A DNA stretch of 64,000 nucleotides from Streptomyces sp. NBC_00353 (GCF_036108815.1 NZ_CP107985.1:6879501-6943500), one strand, 5' to 3'. Shown: positions 1 through 8,281, counted from the first letter of the stretch. Numbers and translations: made by a program. Notes: generated by a model not told the origin, from the sequence alone.

Positions 1-49
1 CGGTATTCGTAGCGAGGCATGGCCCCAGGCTAACCGGCGGGCACCACGG

Positions 50-649
50 CTACCGCGCAATACGGCTCCGGCCGGCAACCGGCATCGACGAACTCCGGTC
101 GTGGCGCTGTTCCACGTCGGCCTCATCGGGATGGCGGGCGCGCCAGTACGGATTGTCGTGCGGGAGCCCGCCGCTGACCCTTCCGTACATCCCGAACATC
201 ATCAGCATCAGCCCGACGACAAAGCTGAACAGGACGTTCTGCATACGGAAGGCGAGGAAATTGAAGCCGGTGTCGAGCAGTGCCAGATTGACGAAGCCAC
301 TGAGGATGAACGCGATGCCCAGGACCATGTTGACCGTCGAGGCGAAGTTGCCGCCGATCACCATCCCGACGAACAGGAGCAGGCCGACGCAGATGGAGAG
401 GACGCTGAGCGCTCCGTTGGTGTTCAGGCCCCCGACAGTGGCGTCGCCCGTGTTGAAGAAGCCGATCTTGTCGATGAGTCCCAGGATGCCGAAGGCAAGC
501 AGCACCAGCCCCATCAACCCCGCCCCTATGCGGTAGACGCTGTTGAGCCGGTGATCGACCGGGAGATGGTCGTCGAACCGGGCGGCTCTGCTGCGCCGTG
601 CGGGCTTCTGTGCACGTCGCCGCGGGGGATGCACTGCATGGGTAGCCAT
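50..649 (-). CDS. DUF4383 family membrane protein
   Basis: Predicted integral membrane protein of the DUF4383 family; no biochemical activity is known. Hydrophobic stretches near residues 42-62, 82-101, 106-126 and 134-154 suggest four membrane helices, between an Arg/Pro-rich N-terminus and a polar charged C-terminal tail. An AGGAGG ribosome site ends five bases before the ATG, which fixes the start. It is monocistronic and lies upstream of an unrelated coiled-coil gene on the same strand. The family call is from sequence character and is fairly secure; the role is unknown. Confidence 0.85.
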   Translation of the reverse strand: MATHAVHPPRRRAQKPARRSRAARFDDHLPVDHRLNSVYRIGAGLMGLVLLAFGILGLIDKIGFFNTGDATVGGLNTNGALSVLSICVGLLLFVGMVIGGNFASTVNMVLGIAFILSGFVNLALLDTGFNFLAFRMQNVLFSFVVGLMLMMFGMYGRVSGGLPHDNPYWRARHPDEADVEQRHDRSSSMPVAGRSRIAR

Positions 650-715
650 GGTGGCCTCCTTCGCGCTACCACCAGGATCCGCCCCGCGCAGGGCCGCGAC
701 AACTCGGCTCAGCCG

Positions 716-2083
716 TCAGCCGCCGGCGCCCCGCTCCTCACGGATCCCCGAGACCACCCGCGCCGCCGTCTGCCGCACGGCTTCGGTCTCGGTCAGGAAG
801 TGCCAGTAGTCGGGGTGGCGACCCTCCAGCCCGGCGATCGCGTGCTCCAGCCGGGCCACGGCATCATCCAGCGGCCGGGCGTGGCGCGGCTCGGGTGTGC
901 TGCGCCCCGCCATGGCCAGGCGCTGGGCGTCGCGGATGGCGAACCTGGTCCGCTGGATCTCGTGCTGGGGGTCCTTGGCCACGTCGTCGAGGCGGCGCAG
1001 CCGGTCACCGGCCGCGGACACGGCCTCGTCCGTCGCGTTCAGCAGGGCCCGTACGGTGGACAGCCGCGACGTCGCATCGGCCCAGCGCTGCTCGTCCCGC
1101 GCCTTGGTGGCCTCCTTGAGCTTCTCCTCGGCCTGCCGCACATTGACCGCGGCCTGCTCGGGCACGGGCTGGAGGTCCTGCCAGCAGGCAGCGGTGAACC
1201 GCCGCCGCAGCTCGCTCAGCACGGGCTCCACCGAGCCCGCGCGCGTCGTCAGCGCCTGGGCCCGCGTGCGCAGCGACACCAGCCGGTGGTCGATCTCGGC
1301 GGCGCGCTCGGGAAGCTGCGCCGCCTCGGCCCGCACGGCCTCGGCGCCGCGCAGCACGTGATCGGCGCGTTGCAGCGTCTCCGGTACGCCGTGCCGGCCG
1401 GCGCCCTGGTTGAGCTTGGTCAGTTCGGGGGCGAGGGCCGCCAGGCGTGCAGCGAGATCGTCTGCCCGCAGTCCGGACGCGCGCGCCGCATCGAGAGCAT
1501 TGCTCGCACCGAGGAGCGCCTGTCGCGCCCGTTCGACGGCGGGCGCGAGCCGGGCGAGCTGCGTCTCGGCGTTCCCCAGGAGCGGACCGAGTCCCTGCGC
1601 GAACCGTTCCAGCTCGCCCTTGACCCGCACGAGCTCGTCCTTGGCGCCGGTCAGCTCCGTCCGGGCACGAGCCGCGACCGCCGGTTCAAGATCGTCGCGA
1701 TCCAGGTCGTGGGCGTCGACCGCCGTGATGTACGCATGGCTGGCCTCGTCGATCCGCCGCCCCAGCGCGGCGAAATCGTCCACGACCTTCCGCGCGGCGG
1801 GCGAGCTGTCCACCGCGGTGATCGTCTCGATCGAGATCTGCAGATCGCGCTGAGCCGTGTCCAGCTCGTAGAAGGCCTCCGCGGCCGCGTCCTTCGCCGC
1901 CTGCGCATCGGCGCGCTGACTCTCCCCGCGACCGCCGAACCAGCGCCGCGTACCACCACCGGCAAAGGCAGCCGGCAACGCCGCGGCCAGCAACGGCACC
2001 GGCAGCAGCATCAATCCGAGGACGTCCCTGACGGCGGTTCTGCCACCCGCTCTTGCCTGCGGCCGCGCGTGTGTCGCCGTCAC
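716..2083 (-). CDS. Membrane-anchored coiled-coil protein, unknown function
   Basis: A 455-residue protein starting at GTG. One hydrophobic segment near residues 22-45 could be a signal anchor. The rest, about residues 60-430, is Ala/Glu/Arg/Leu-rich with heptad-like spacing and almost no aromatic clusters, as in a long helical coiled coil. I see no catalytic motif. It probably forms an elongated extracytoplasmic or membrane-tethered rod. Streptomyces genomes carry many uncharacterised proteins of this build, so I give no function. The opposite-strand open frame across the same bases is a GC-codon shadow. Confidence 0.7.
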   Translation of the reverse strand: MTATHARPQARAGGRTAVRDVLGLMLLPVPLLAAALPAAFAGGGTRRWFGGRGESQRADAQAAKDAAAEAFYELDTAQRDLQISIETITAVDSSPAARKVVDDFAALGRRIDEASHAYITAVDAHDLDRDDLEPAVAARARTELTGAKDELVRVKGELERFAQGLGPLLGNAETQLARLAPAVERARQALLGASNALDAARASGLRADDLAARLAALAPELTKLNQGAGRHGVPETLQRADHVLRGAEAVRAEAAQLPERAAEIDHRLVSLRTRAQALTTRAGSVEPVLSELRRRFTAACWQDLQPVPEQAAVNVRQAEEKLKEATKARDEQRWADATSRLSTVRALLNATDEAVSAAGDRLRRLDDVAKDPQHEIQRTRFAIRDAQRLAMAGRSTPEPRHARPLDDAVARLEHAIAGLEGRHPDYWHFLTETEAVRQTAARVVSGIREERGAGG

Positions 2084-2154
2084 ATCCCTCTCCCGTGCCG
2101 TATCGCCTTGCCCGGTTCATTCTCCCACCAGGTAAGGACGAACACACGGGCCCG

Positions 2155-2925
2155 TTAGTTCGCGCTTCGAACCGTGATTTCCCCGTTGTCGCTGTGGGCC
2201 TTCACCACATGCGGACTGCTGTCGCTGCGCGGAACCCGCACCGAGATGTCCCCGTTGTCGGCGACGGCGGTCACCGCGTACGCCTGCGACCCCTTCGGCA
2301 GCTCGATGGTCACCCGACCGTTGTCACTGACGGTGTCCACCCGATCCGGCACGGCCGTGAACCCGAGCCGGATCTCTCCGTTGTCGGACTGCGCGGAGAC
2401 GGACGCGCTGGAGATCCGCTCCGTGACGATGTCCCCGTTGTCGCTCTCCAGCTTCAGCGGCGCACTGGAGTCACGGACGGTCACCTTCCCGTTGTCGGAG
2501 CGCAGAGTGAGAGGAGTGTCGAACCCGGAGGCGACGACCCTGCCGTTGTCACCGTCCACCGTCACCGCGACCCCACGCGGCACCTTCACCTGATGCAGGG
2601 CCTCGCAGTTGCTGACGACCGCCGTGCACTTCATCTGGAGCGTGAGCTTGCCGTCCCGCATCGTCCAACGCGCGTCGGGCCCCTTCCCGAGCACCACCCA
2701 CCCGTCGACACGACGCGTCACCTCGACCTTGTCCACATCGGCCGGCACGAGCTCCACGGCCGTATTGCCGGAGTCGATCGTCAGAGACTTTCCCTCGAAC
2801 GCGAACGACTTGTGCTCGACCGGTGCGTCATCCACATCCGCACTTCCGCAACCGGACAGCCCCAGGGCGACGACTACGGCCCCGACGGACGCGACGAGTG
2901 TGCGAGTGCGGGTATGGAGTGCCAT
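2155..2925 (-). CDS. DUF4097-family lipoprotein with SDNG repeats
   Basis: A 256-residue putative lipoprotein. The start chosen is the ATG at 2925, because residues 1-30 then form a signal peptide ending in a lipobox (LSGCG); the open frame extends upstream without signal-like sequence. From about residue 105 the motif S-D-N-G followed by a short beta strand recurs roughly every 16-28 residues, eight or so times. This is the DUF4097 beta-strand repeat expected to build a beta solenoid. The repeat also shows in the DNA as a recurring ccgttgtc. Probable cell-surface protein; ligand unknown. Confidence 0.82.
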   Translation of the reverse strand: MALHTRTRTLVASVGAVVVALGLSGCGSADVDDAPVEHKSFAFEGKSLTIDSGNTAVELVPADVDKVEVTRRVDGWVVLGKGPDARWTMRDGKLTLQMKCTAVVSNCEALHQVKVPRGVAVTVDGDNGRVVASGFDTPLTLRSDNGKVTVRDSSAPLKLESDNGDIVTERISSASVSAQSDNGEIRLGFTAVPDRVDTVSDNGRVTIELPKGSQAYAVTAVADNGDISVRVPRSDSSPHVVKAHSDNGEITVRSAN

Positions 2926-3124
2926 GGTGATCGATCCCCCGTCCGGTCCGGGGGGCCTTTCCCGCCGGTGTGGGACCACCGTAGGGAGCGCGACAGCCCA
3001 GGGAGAATCCGGACGGCTACCGTATGCGGGGTGGGGATATCCCCCCGATCCCCCGCTCCTCGTCGGCCCGGGCAACCGTTTGTGAGCATGGGCCGTACGC
3101 CATGTAGGCTGTTCCTTCATCCAC

Positions 3125-3199
3125 GGGTGCGTAGCTCAGGGGTAGAGCGCTGCTCTTACAAAGCAGATGTCGGCGGTTCGAAACCGTCCGCGCCCACCA
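3125..3199 (+). tRNA. tRNA-Val (anticodon TAC)
   Basis: A complete cloverleaf. The acceptor arms GGGTGCG (3125-3131) and CGCGCCC (3189-3195) pair with one G-T. The D-arm lies around 3134-3147, the anticodon loop CTTACAA at 3155-3161 reads TAC, and the T-arm GGCGG/TTCGAAA/CCGTC is intact, with an encoded CCA end at 3197-3199. Its 3' half, from the anticodon loop onward, is the integration target of the element that follows. The integration regenerates the full tRNA sequence. Confidence 0.96.
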
Positions 3200-3200
3200 G
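3155..3200. other. Attachment site attL (46-bp core in tRNA-Val)
   Basis: The 46 bases from the anticodon loop to the base after CCA occur identically at 21914-21959 and 24076-24121, and with one A-to-G change at 26591-26636. Having the integrase gene immediately next to this copy is the standard arrangement for a pSAM2-type element. The exact strand-exchange point inside the core cannot be read from sequence alone. Confidence 0.9.
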
Positions 3201-3203
3201 TAC

Positions 3204-3237
3204 AAAGGCCCCCAACCGATCATGGTTGGGGGCCTTT
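3204..3237. terminator. Bidirectional hairpin between tRNA-Val and integrase
   Basis: Perfect 14-bp arms AAAGGCCCCCAACC (3204-3217) and GGTTGGGGGCCTTT (3224-3237) around a 6-base loop. It can end tRNA transcription from the left and integrase transcription from the right. Near-identical copies follow the att repeats at 24076 and 26591. Confidence 0.85.
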
Positions 3238-3267
3238 GACATCCAGTTTTGACATCAACGGGTGCGG

Positions 3268-4422
3268 TCACTCACGGTCGGGACGCCGCTTGAGCATGCG
3301 GTCCAGGTGGCTCACGGCCTCGCGCTGTGTGTCCTGGACGACGTGGGCGTAGATGTTCATCGTGACGGCGATCTGGCTGTGCCCAAGGATCTCCATGACG
3401 ACGCGGGGAGCCACCCCCGCAGCGGTCAGCAGGGTCGCGCAGCCGTGCCGGGCATCGTGCAGCCGGATCACGCGGAGCCCGGCGGTCCCGGCGACCCGGG
3501 TGAACGAGCGGTACAGGTTGCGCGGCTCGATCGGCCGGCCGGTACGGGTGGTGAAGACGTAGCCGGTCTCCTTCCACTGGTCACCGGCAGCGTTGCGCAT
3601 GGCTGTCTGCCGCATCCTCTGCCAGCGCAGGGGAGCGAGGCAGATGGCGGGCAGGGGGAGTGTCTGCTTCCTGCGTCGTCCCTTGGGATCGTCTTCGTAC
3701 GCCTCACCACGAACACGCTGGCGTTGGGTACGGACGCGGATCTCTCGCTTGTCGAGGTCGAGGTTTTCCCAGCGGAGCCCCACGACCTCACCACGGCGGA
3801 AGCCGAGCGCGATGGCGAGCATGAAGGCCGCGTACAGCGGGTCCTTTCGGGCAGAGTCGAGGAACGTCAGCGTCTCGTCCAGCGACCAGGGCGACAGCTC
3901 CCGAGCCTCGGCCGAGGGAGGTTCGACGAGGGTCGCCACATTCCGCAAGACGAGTTCTTCCCGGCAGGCAGCGGTCAGAGCGGTGCGCAGCACCCGGTGC
4001 GATTCCTTCGCGGTTGCCGCGGTGGTCTGCTGCTCCAGGCGGACGAGGAAGCGCCGGACATCGGCAACGCTCAGTGATTCGAGGCGCTTGGACCCGAGCA
4101 TGGGCACCAGATAGAGCCGGACGTGAGTCTCGTACTTCGCGTACGTCGTGCGCTTGCGGCGAGGCTTGATGATGTTGTCGAGCCAGTAGGGCAGCCACTC
4201 GGAGAGCCTGGCCGAACGGGTGGGCACGGGGACGCCTTGGTCGACCTTGTCGAGTAGTTCGCGGCGCTTGGCGTCGCACTCTGCCCAGGTCTTGCCATAG
4301 GCGAACTTGCGGGCGCGGGTGCCGTCCGGCTGGAGGACATAGACCGCGGCTTGATACCGACCGTCTTTGCGCTTGGTTATCGTTCCAGCCCCGTTGGGGT
4401 TGCGCTTGCGCGGGGAGGGCAT
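3268..4422 (-). CDS. int: Tyrosine-recombinase integrase of the AICE
   Basis: Catalyses site-specific insertion and excision at the tRNA-Val att core. The 384-residue protein has an N-terminal arm/core-binding region (about 1-170) and a catalytic domain. The expected active residues are visible: Arg209 in the GFRRGE motif, His322 and Arg325 in LHDARHG, His348 in LGHSQ, and the nucleophile Tyr358 in NIYAH. It lies beside attL and is transcribed towards it, and its ATG overlaps the excisionase stop by one base. Decayed 3' copies of the same gene occur at 24171 and 26704. Confidence 0.95.
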   Translation of the reverse strand: MPSPRKRNPNGAGTITKRKDGRYQAAVYVLQPDGTRARKFAYGKTWAECDAKRRELLDKVDQGVPVPTRSARLSEWLPYWLDNIIKPRRKRTTYAKYETHVRLYLVPMLGSKRLESLSVADVRRFLVRLEQQTTAATAKESHRVLRTALTAACREELVLRNVATLVEPPSAEARELSPWSLDETLTFLDSARKDPLYAAFMLAIALGFRRGEVVGLRWENLDLDKREIRVRTQRQRVRGEAYEDDPKGRRRKQTLPLPAICLAPLRWQRMRQTAMRNAAGDQWKETGYVFTTRTGRPIEPRNLYRSFTRVAGTAGLRVIRLHDARHGCATLLTAAGVAPRVVMEILGHSQIAVTMNIYAHVVQDTQREAVSHLDRMLKRRPDRE

Positions 4423-4610
4423 CAGGCCGCCTCCTCGATCTCGTGGACGATGAAGTCCCGCACGGCGTCGGCGGGGATGCGACGGGACCGGCCGATGGTG
4501 ATCGAGGTCAGTCGGCGCGAGCGGATCAGGTCATAGACCGTGGAGCGTCCGAGCTTGAGCCGCGCCATGACCTCGGGCACGGTCAGCAGCTCGGCGGTGG
4601 CGGTGGTCAT
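4422..4610 (-). CDS. xis: Excisionase / MerR-like DNA-binding protein
   Basis: A 62-residue protein with the helix-turn-helix layout of Xis proteins: TVPEVMARLKLGRSTVYDLI (two helices, residues 10-29), then a wing with IGRSRRIP. It is expected to bind the att arms and direct the integrase towards excision. I chose the ATG at 4610 because it gives an ATGA overlap with the repSA stop codon (4607-4610), implying coupled translation. The int start in turn overlaps its stop, so rep-xis-int form one transcript. Confidence 0.9.
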   Translation of the reverse strand: MTTATAELLTVPEVMARLKLGRSTVYDLIRSRRLTSITIGRSRRIPADAVRDFIVHEIEEAA

Positions 4611-5950
4611 GCTGCGGCTCCTTCCAAGTCGGGTGTGATGGAGGCGGCGAGCCATTCCTCGCCGCGGGTGAGTCCGGTTCCGGCGAAGTTCCAGTGGGCG
4701 AGGACGAGGGTGGTGTCGTCACTGTCCGGATCGGCCGGCACGGGGGTTTGGTCACCGTGGGCGATGGCGGCTTGGAGGCGTCGCCATTCGGCGCGGGCGG
4801 TGCGTAGGGCGCCGAGGGTGGTGGAGTAGCGGCGCGTTTTGGTGGAGAAGTGGCCGCGGAAGCCGAGCATGTGGGCCCAGGCCCGCAGCCGGAGCTCTGC
4901 GAGGTCCTTGCGAGCGCCGAGGGTCCAGGCGGTGCGGATCATTTGGCGGGCGTGGTTGGTAAGGGTCATGCGGGCGAGTTCGGCGAGGAATTTGATGGGG
5001 CGGTCGAGGGTGCCGGTCGCGGTCTCTGCTCCTTTGGTTGCGTACTTGGCGATGTAGGCGGCGACGGCTCGTTCGGTGAGTTCGGTGCCGCCGTCGAAGT
5101 CGGCTGTGCGGATGGGGCGGATGTCGAGCTGTCGGCCGAAGGCGAAGGTGTGGGCGCGGCCGTCGACGATTGGCCCGGGCACGTCGGCAGCGGTGGCGGC
5201 GGCGCGGATGGCGTCGGCGAGGAGGTCTGGGGTGGCCCAGGCCGGGGGCGGGGTGTCGCCGCCGTCGGGGCCGTCGAGGCGGATCACGGCGTGGAAGTGG
5301 ATGGCGCCGCGGCGCTGGTACTCGGCGACCTTGGCGAAGGAGACGCGGGCGTGGTCGGCGAAGGCGCGTTGGGAGAGGCCGGCGCGCTTGGCGACTTCCC
5401 GGCGCAGGTAGATGGAGAAACGGGCCCAGATTTTCGAGGCGTGCGCGTTCCAGAGCACGGCTGCTTCGTAGTCGTAGGCGGCGGGCGCGAGCGGGGTGCC
5501 TAACTCGGGTGCGTCGTCCGGGTGCTGAGTGCCGCAGCGGCAACGGCCGGAGGTGGGTTGGTTGTGGACGGGCCCGAAGCTGGGGGCGGTGAAGGTTGCG
5601 AACACCCGTGGGTGGGTGGCGACTTGTGCGGGGGTGCCTTTGCCGCCGTGGAGTCCGGCGGTGATGAGTTGGTAGGTGTCGCGTCGGTAGGTCTCTGCGC
5701 AGGCGGGGCAGCGGGTGGCGCGGCGGTTGTTGCAGCGGACCAGGAGGTTCCCGGCGGGCAGATCCGAGGAGTGGAGTTCGCCGAGGATTTCGCCGGTGGC
5801 GGGGTGGATGTCGGTGCGCTGTCCGTCGAGGCGGATGGGTGTGGTGCAGCCGCCGAGGCCGCGCAGTTGGCGCATGAGGCCGGGCATGGTGCCCAGGCTG
5901 GCGAGGAACGCGAGGTCGCCCACCGGGGCCGGTGCGGTCGTCGTACTCAC
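4607..5950 (-). CDS. repSA: Rolling-circle replication initiator, RepSA family
   Basis: A 447-residue initiator for rolling-circle replication of the excised element. A Zn-ribbon-like CPAC lies at 81-84. The HUH-type metal motif His218-Phe-His220 sits in GAIHFHAVI, and the catalytic region YIAKYATK holds Tyr299, Lys302, Tyr303 and Lys306. A CRCG pair near residue 137 could complete a second zinc site. It is the first gene of rep-xis-int. The double-strand origin of pSAM2 relatives lies near or in rep, but I cannot mark one here. Confidence 0.9.
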   Translation of the reverse strand: MSTTTAPAPVGDLAFLASLGTMPGLMRQLRGLGGCTTPIRLDGQRTDIHPATGEILGELHSSDLPAGNLLVRCNNRRATRCPACAETYRRDTYQLITAGLHGGKGTPAQVATHPRVFATFTAPSFGPVHNQPTSGRCRCGTQHPDDAPELGTPLAPAAYDYEAAVLWNAHASKIWARFSIYLRREVAKRAGLSQRAFADHARVSFAKVAEYQRRGAIHFHAVIRLDGPDGGDTPPPAWATPDLLADAIRAAATAADVPGPIVDGRAHTFAFGRQLDIRPIRTADFDGGTELTERAVAAYIAKYATKGAETATGTLDRPIKFLAELARMTLTNHARQMIRTAWTLGARKDLAELRLRAWAHMLGFRGHFSTKTRRYSTTLGALRTARAEWRRLQAAIAHGDQTPVPADPDSDDTTLVLAHWNFAGTGLTRGEEWLAASITPDLEGAAA

Positions 5951-5979
5951 TGTGGAGTCCTCCTCTCAAAAGGCAGAGG

Positions 5980-6017
5980 CCGGGACACCGGGGCCGGAAG
6001 GGCGCGCGGTGTCCCGG
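5980..6017. terminator. Intra-operon hairpin upstream of repSA
   Basis: Perfect 11-bp inverted repeat: CCGGGACACCG at 5980-5990 and CGGTGTCCCGG at 6007-6017. There is no T-run on either side, so it may be an attenuator or mRNA-stability element rather than a full terminator. It is one of three such hairpins between genes of this operon. Confidence 0.6.
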
Positions 6018-6025
6018 CGGCGGGG

Positions 6026-6232
6026 TTAGCGGTGGGTGAAGGCGGCGGTGGCCGCGGTATCGAGCAGGGTGCGCAGGGGCGATGTGGTGCCGGTGCCGTG
6101 GCAGATGCGGCAGTGGGCGGTGATGGTGCGCCGGTTGCCGTTGCGGTCGCGGCCGCCGAGGGTGATGGCGACGGAGGCGAAGCCGTCGCAGCAGGGGCAG
6201 ATGCGTACCGGGGCAGGGGTGGGCTGGGCCAT
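6026..6232 (-). CDS. Small double-CxxC zinc-ribbon protein of the AICE
   Basis: A 68-residue protein with CPCC at 12-15 and CRIC at 41-44 followed by HGTGT, giving two cysteine pairs like a DnaJ-type or treble-clef zinc ribbon. The ATG at 6232 follows a GGAG ribosome site. Small zinc-ribbon proteins between the rep and spd genes are usual in pSAM2-like elements, but their job is unknown; DNA or RNA binding is a guess from the fold. Confidence 0.7.
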   Translation of the reverse strand: MAQPTPAPVRICPCCDGFASVAITLGGRDRNGNRRTITAHCRICHGTGTTSPLRTLLDTAATAAFTHR

Positions 6233-6276
6233 GATGGGGTTCTCCTTCGGTCCTTTGGGATTGAGGGGGCAGGGCT

Positions 6277-6316
6277 CTCGGGGCGGCGGAGACTTGGCGG
6301 TTGAGGCCGCCCCGAG
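6277..6316. terminator. Intra-operon hairpin after the GGDEF gene
   Basis: Perfect 11-bp inverted repeat: CTCGGGGCGGC at 6277-6287 and GCCGCCCCGAG at 6306-6316. It sits between the GGDEF gene and the zinc-ribbon gene and has no T-run. It could reduce read-through from transfer genes into replication genes. Confidence 0.6.
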
Positions 6317-6322
6317 GGCCGG

Positions 6323-6871
6323 TTACAGATGAGTCGTGCGGCGGCCGTGGCCTTTGGCCGCGTACATGGCGGCGACAGCTGCGGCAAGTGCGTCGGTGAG
6401 GGTCGCCACGGGCAGATCAGCGATGCGGCAGCTGCCGACCGAGGCAGAGACCGGCAGCAGACAGCCGCGGTAGGGCACCGGGCGACGCAGAGCGGCTGTG
6501 AGGGCGGCGAGGCCGGTGGTGCGGTCAGGGTGGGTGACGATGGCGGTGAACTCGTCTCCGCCGAGCCGTGCGGCGATGCCGTCCCGGTCGCACCAGGCGG
6601 TCAGCCGGGCGGCTGTGGCGGTGAGGACGGCGTCCCCGGCGGCGTGTCCGTGGGTGTCGTTGATGGCCTTGAAGTCATCCAGGTCGAGCAAGAGGACGAG
6701 CGAGTCCGGGGAGCGGGTGATCAGGCGCTCAGCGCCGGCGGTCCATCCGGCGCGGGTATGGAGGCCGGTCAGCGGGTCGCGGCGAGCGGTGGCCAGGCGG
6801 CGGGCAAGGAAGCCACCGTGCAGGGCCCAGCCGACGGCGGGTAAGGCGATGGCGACTGCTTGCAGGTCCAT
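6323..6871 (-). CDS. GGDEF-domain protein carried by the AICE
   Basis: A 182-residue protein from the ATG at 6871; an alternative start nine bases upstream is in frame. A hydrophobic N-terminus (about residues 5-22) is followed by a single GGDEF domain. The metal and substrate signatures LDLDDFKAINDTHGHAAGD and the intact GGDEF at about residues 104-108 suggest an active diguanylate cyclase making cyclic di-GMP. The usual RxxD product-inhibition site five residues before GGDEF is not evident. It lies in the transfer operon, so it may adjust host development or conjugation; that link is inference. Confidence 0.85.
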   Translation of the reverse strand: MDLQAVAIALPAVGWALHGGFLARRLATARRDPLTGLHTRAGWTAGAERLITRSPDSLVLLLDLDDFKAINDTHGHAAGDAVLTATAARLTAWCDRDGIAARLGGDEFTAIVTHPDRTTGLAALTAALRRPVPYRGCLLPVSASVGSCRIADLPVATLTDALAAAVAAMYAAKGHGRRTTHL

Positions 6872-6876
6872 TGCCC

Positions 6877-7212
6877 TCACCGCTTCCGGGGGTCGTTGAG
6901 CAGGGAGCGCAGGACGACGGCGCAGACGGCGACCGAGGCGCCCGTGATGGCGACGGCCAGCAGCATCGAGACCAGGACCGCGCCGACGACGAGCACGACG
7001 GCAGCGCCACCGCCGACCACCGCGAGAACACCGGCCGGGGACAGCCGTACCGCTGGCCCGGAAGCGACCGGGGCGGGCGCCGGGGTGGTGTGCTGGCAGG
7101 CGCAGTCCGCAGCGTGGTGCTGCTCGACCGGGGCCGGAGCCGGGGCGGTGGTGATGAGCGGGGTGACGATGCCGGTGGGCAGCGGGTTGACCGGGATGCG
7201 GGGGCGGATCAT
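6877..7212 (-). CDS. SpdD-like plasmid spread membrane protein
   Basis: A 111-residue protein with a Pro/Ala-rich N-terminal half containing a CAC motif and two adjacent hydrophobic segments at about 60-80 and 83-102. This matches the small SpdD/SpdC proteins that help spread conjugated elements through mycelium septa. It is followed immediately by the GGDEF gene and preceded by another hydrophobic small gene. The function is transferred from position and build, since these proteins share little sequence. Confidence 0.7.
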   Translation of the reverse strand: MIRPRIPVNPLPTGIVTPLITTAPAPAPVEQHHAADCACQHTTPAPAPVASGPAVRLSPAGVLAVVGGGAAVVLVVGAVLVSMLLAVAITGASVAVCAVVLRSLLNDPRKR

Positions 7213-7235
7213 GGGGTGTTCTCCCTTCGGGCGGG

Positions 7236-7391
7236 TTACTTGACGGCGGTGTCGATGACGGGGGCCAGGAGGCTGTCGGCGAGGAGGTAGCCGCCGAGGA
7301 GGAGCACGACGACGAGCCAGGCCGGGGGACGGAAGAGCTTGATGCCGAGCCAGCCGACGACGATCAGGGCGAGCCAGAGAGGGACGTCCAT
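7236..7391 (-). CDS. 51-residue hydrophobic spread-type protein
   Basis: A small open frame: ATG at 7391 preceded by AAAGGA at good spacing, TAA at 7236. The protein starts MDVPLWLALIVVGWLGIK and has two short hydrophobic segments (about 4-17 and 24-42), so it is a likely tiny membrane protein. It fits exactly between the SpdD-like gene and the CxxC gene with tight spacing on both sides, as the tiny spd genes of other AICEs do. Real coding is likely; the precise role is unknown. Confidence 0.65.
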   Translation of the reverse strand: MDVPLWLALIVVGWLGIKLFRPPAWLVVVLLLGGYLLADSLLAPVIDTAVK

Positions 7392-7409
7392 GGGGGTCGG
7401 TCCTTTCGG

Positions 7410-7601
7410 TCAGTGGGTGCGGCAGCGGTGGGTGCGCGCGGCGAGCTGGGCGGCGGACTGGCTGGAGTAGTCGGCGGACCAGCCGCAGTCGTCGTTGCCG
7501 CAGACGGCGGCGTGCTTGGTGCGGCCGTGGCGGTCGCGGTGGGTGCCGATCTGCACCGGGCCGATCCGCATCACGGAGTGGAAGAAGTCACGGGCAGCCA
7601 T
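7410..7601 (-). CDS. Small mobile-element transfer protein
   Basis: A 63-residue polar protein beginning MAARDFFHSVMRIGPVQIGT. It contains a CGNDDC pair in the middle and a C-terminal CRTH, possibly a zinc site. AAGGAGG lies just upstream of both a GTG (7604) and this ATG; the ATG has the better spacing. Proteins of this type are annotated in many Streptomyces AICEs as mobile-element transfer proteins. Its biochemical role is unknown. Confidence 0.65.
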   Translation of the reverse strand: MAARDFFHSVMRIGPVQIGTHRDRHGRTKHAAVCGNDDCGWSADYSSQSAAQLAARTHRCRTH

Positions 7602-7615
7602 CACGGGCCTCCTTG

Positions 7616-8281
7616 TCAGGCGAGGTGGGTAGCGAGCTGGGCGGCCATCGGACCGGGCAGGCCGAGGCGGTCGCGCAGGGTGTCGGCGTCGATCGGGTTG
7701 CCGGTCGCAGAGCGGTGCGCGTCGGCGAGCTTGCGGGCGTGGTCGACCAGAGCGGGCGGAACATCCACCGGTGGCGGAGCGGGCAGTGCGGGGACGGGCT
7801 CGGCAGCTTCGACCGCGTCCGGGAACGGCTCAGGTTCGGGGGCCAATTCGGCCGGCACGATTGCCGGAGCCGCCGCGGGAGTGGGTTCGGGGGCGGTGTC
7901 CGGCTCAGTGGTCGGGGTGTGGACGAGGAGGGTTCCGCCGAGGAAGGCGAGGGCCGGCCATCCGGCGACGAGGATGCGGAGCCAGGCGGGGACGTCGGTG
8001 AGGTCGAGGAGTCCGGCGGTGGCGATGTTCGCGCCGAGGGATGCGGCCAGTGCGACGGCGAACCAGGTCCATGCGGCGCGGGTCGGCTTGCCGGTGGTGC
8101 GGAGGATGCGCAGGCGCCGCCAGGCCGCGACGAGGAGCAGGTCGACGGAGATGGGGTAGGCCCAGGCTTTCCAGCCGTCCTGTCCGGCTGCCGCGGCAAT
8201 ATCGTGCAGGTGGGCGAAGGACAGGGCACCGGCGATCACGGCTTGCACGAGGACGGCGTCCGGGCGGATCGAGTGGGTCAT
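7616..8281 (-). CDS. DUF2637 / SpdB-like membrane protein
   Basis: A 221-residue protein with four hydrophobic segments in its first 125 residues (about 8-25, 40-55, 72-92 and 103-121), the DUF2637 arrangement. A Pro/Ala/Glu-rich linker and a small helical C-terminal domain with a possible DNA-binding helix (LRDRLGLPGPMAAQLATHL) follow. DUF2637 proteins are encoded next to tra genes in actinobacterial plasmids and are thought to support intramycelial spread. It is in the same transcript as its neighbours. Confidence 0.78.
   Translation of the reverse strand: MTHSIRPDAVLVQAVIAGALSFAHLHDIAAAAGQDGWKAWAYPISVDLLLVAAWRRLRILRTTGKPTRAAWTWFAVALAASLGANIATAGLLDLTDVPAWLRILVAGWPALAFLGGTLLVHTPTTEPDTAPEPTPAAAPAIVPAELAPEPEPFPDAVEAAEPVPALPAPPPVDVPPALVDHARKLADAHRSATGNPIDADTLRDRLGLPGPMAAQLATHLA

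Noticed and set aside
101..2158. Long plus-strand open frame of 685 codons
   Set aside because: It lies antisense to the DUF4383 and coiled-coil genes, has no family features and no ribosome site, and reflects GC-rich codon bias.
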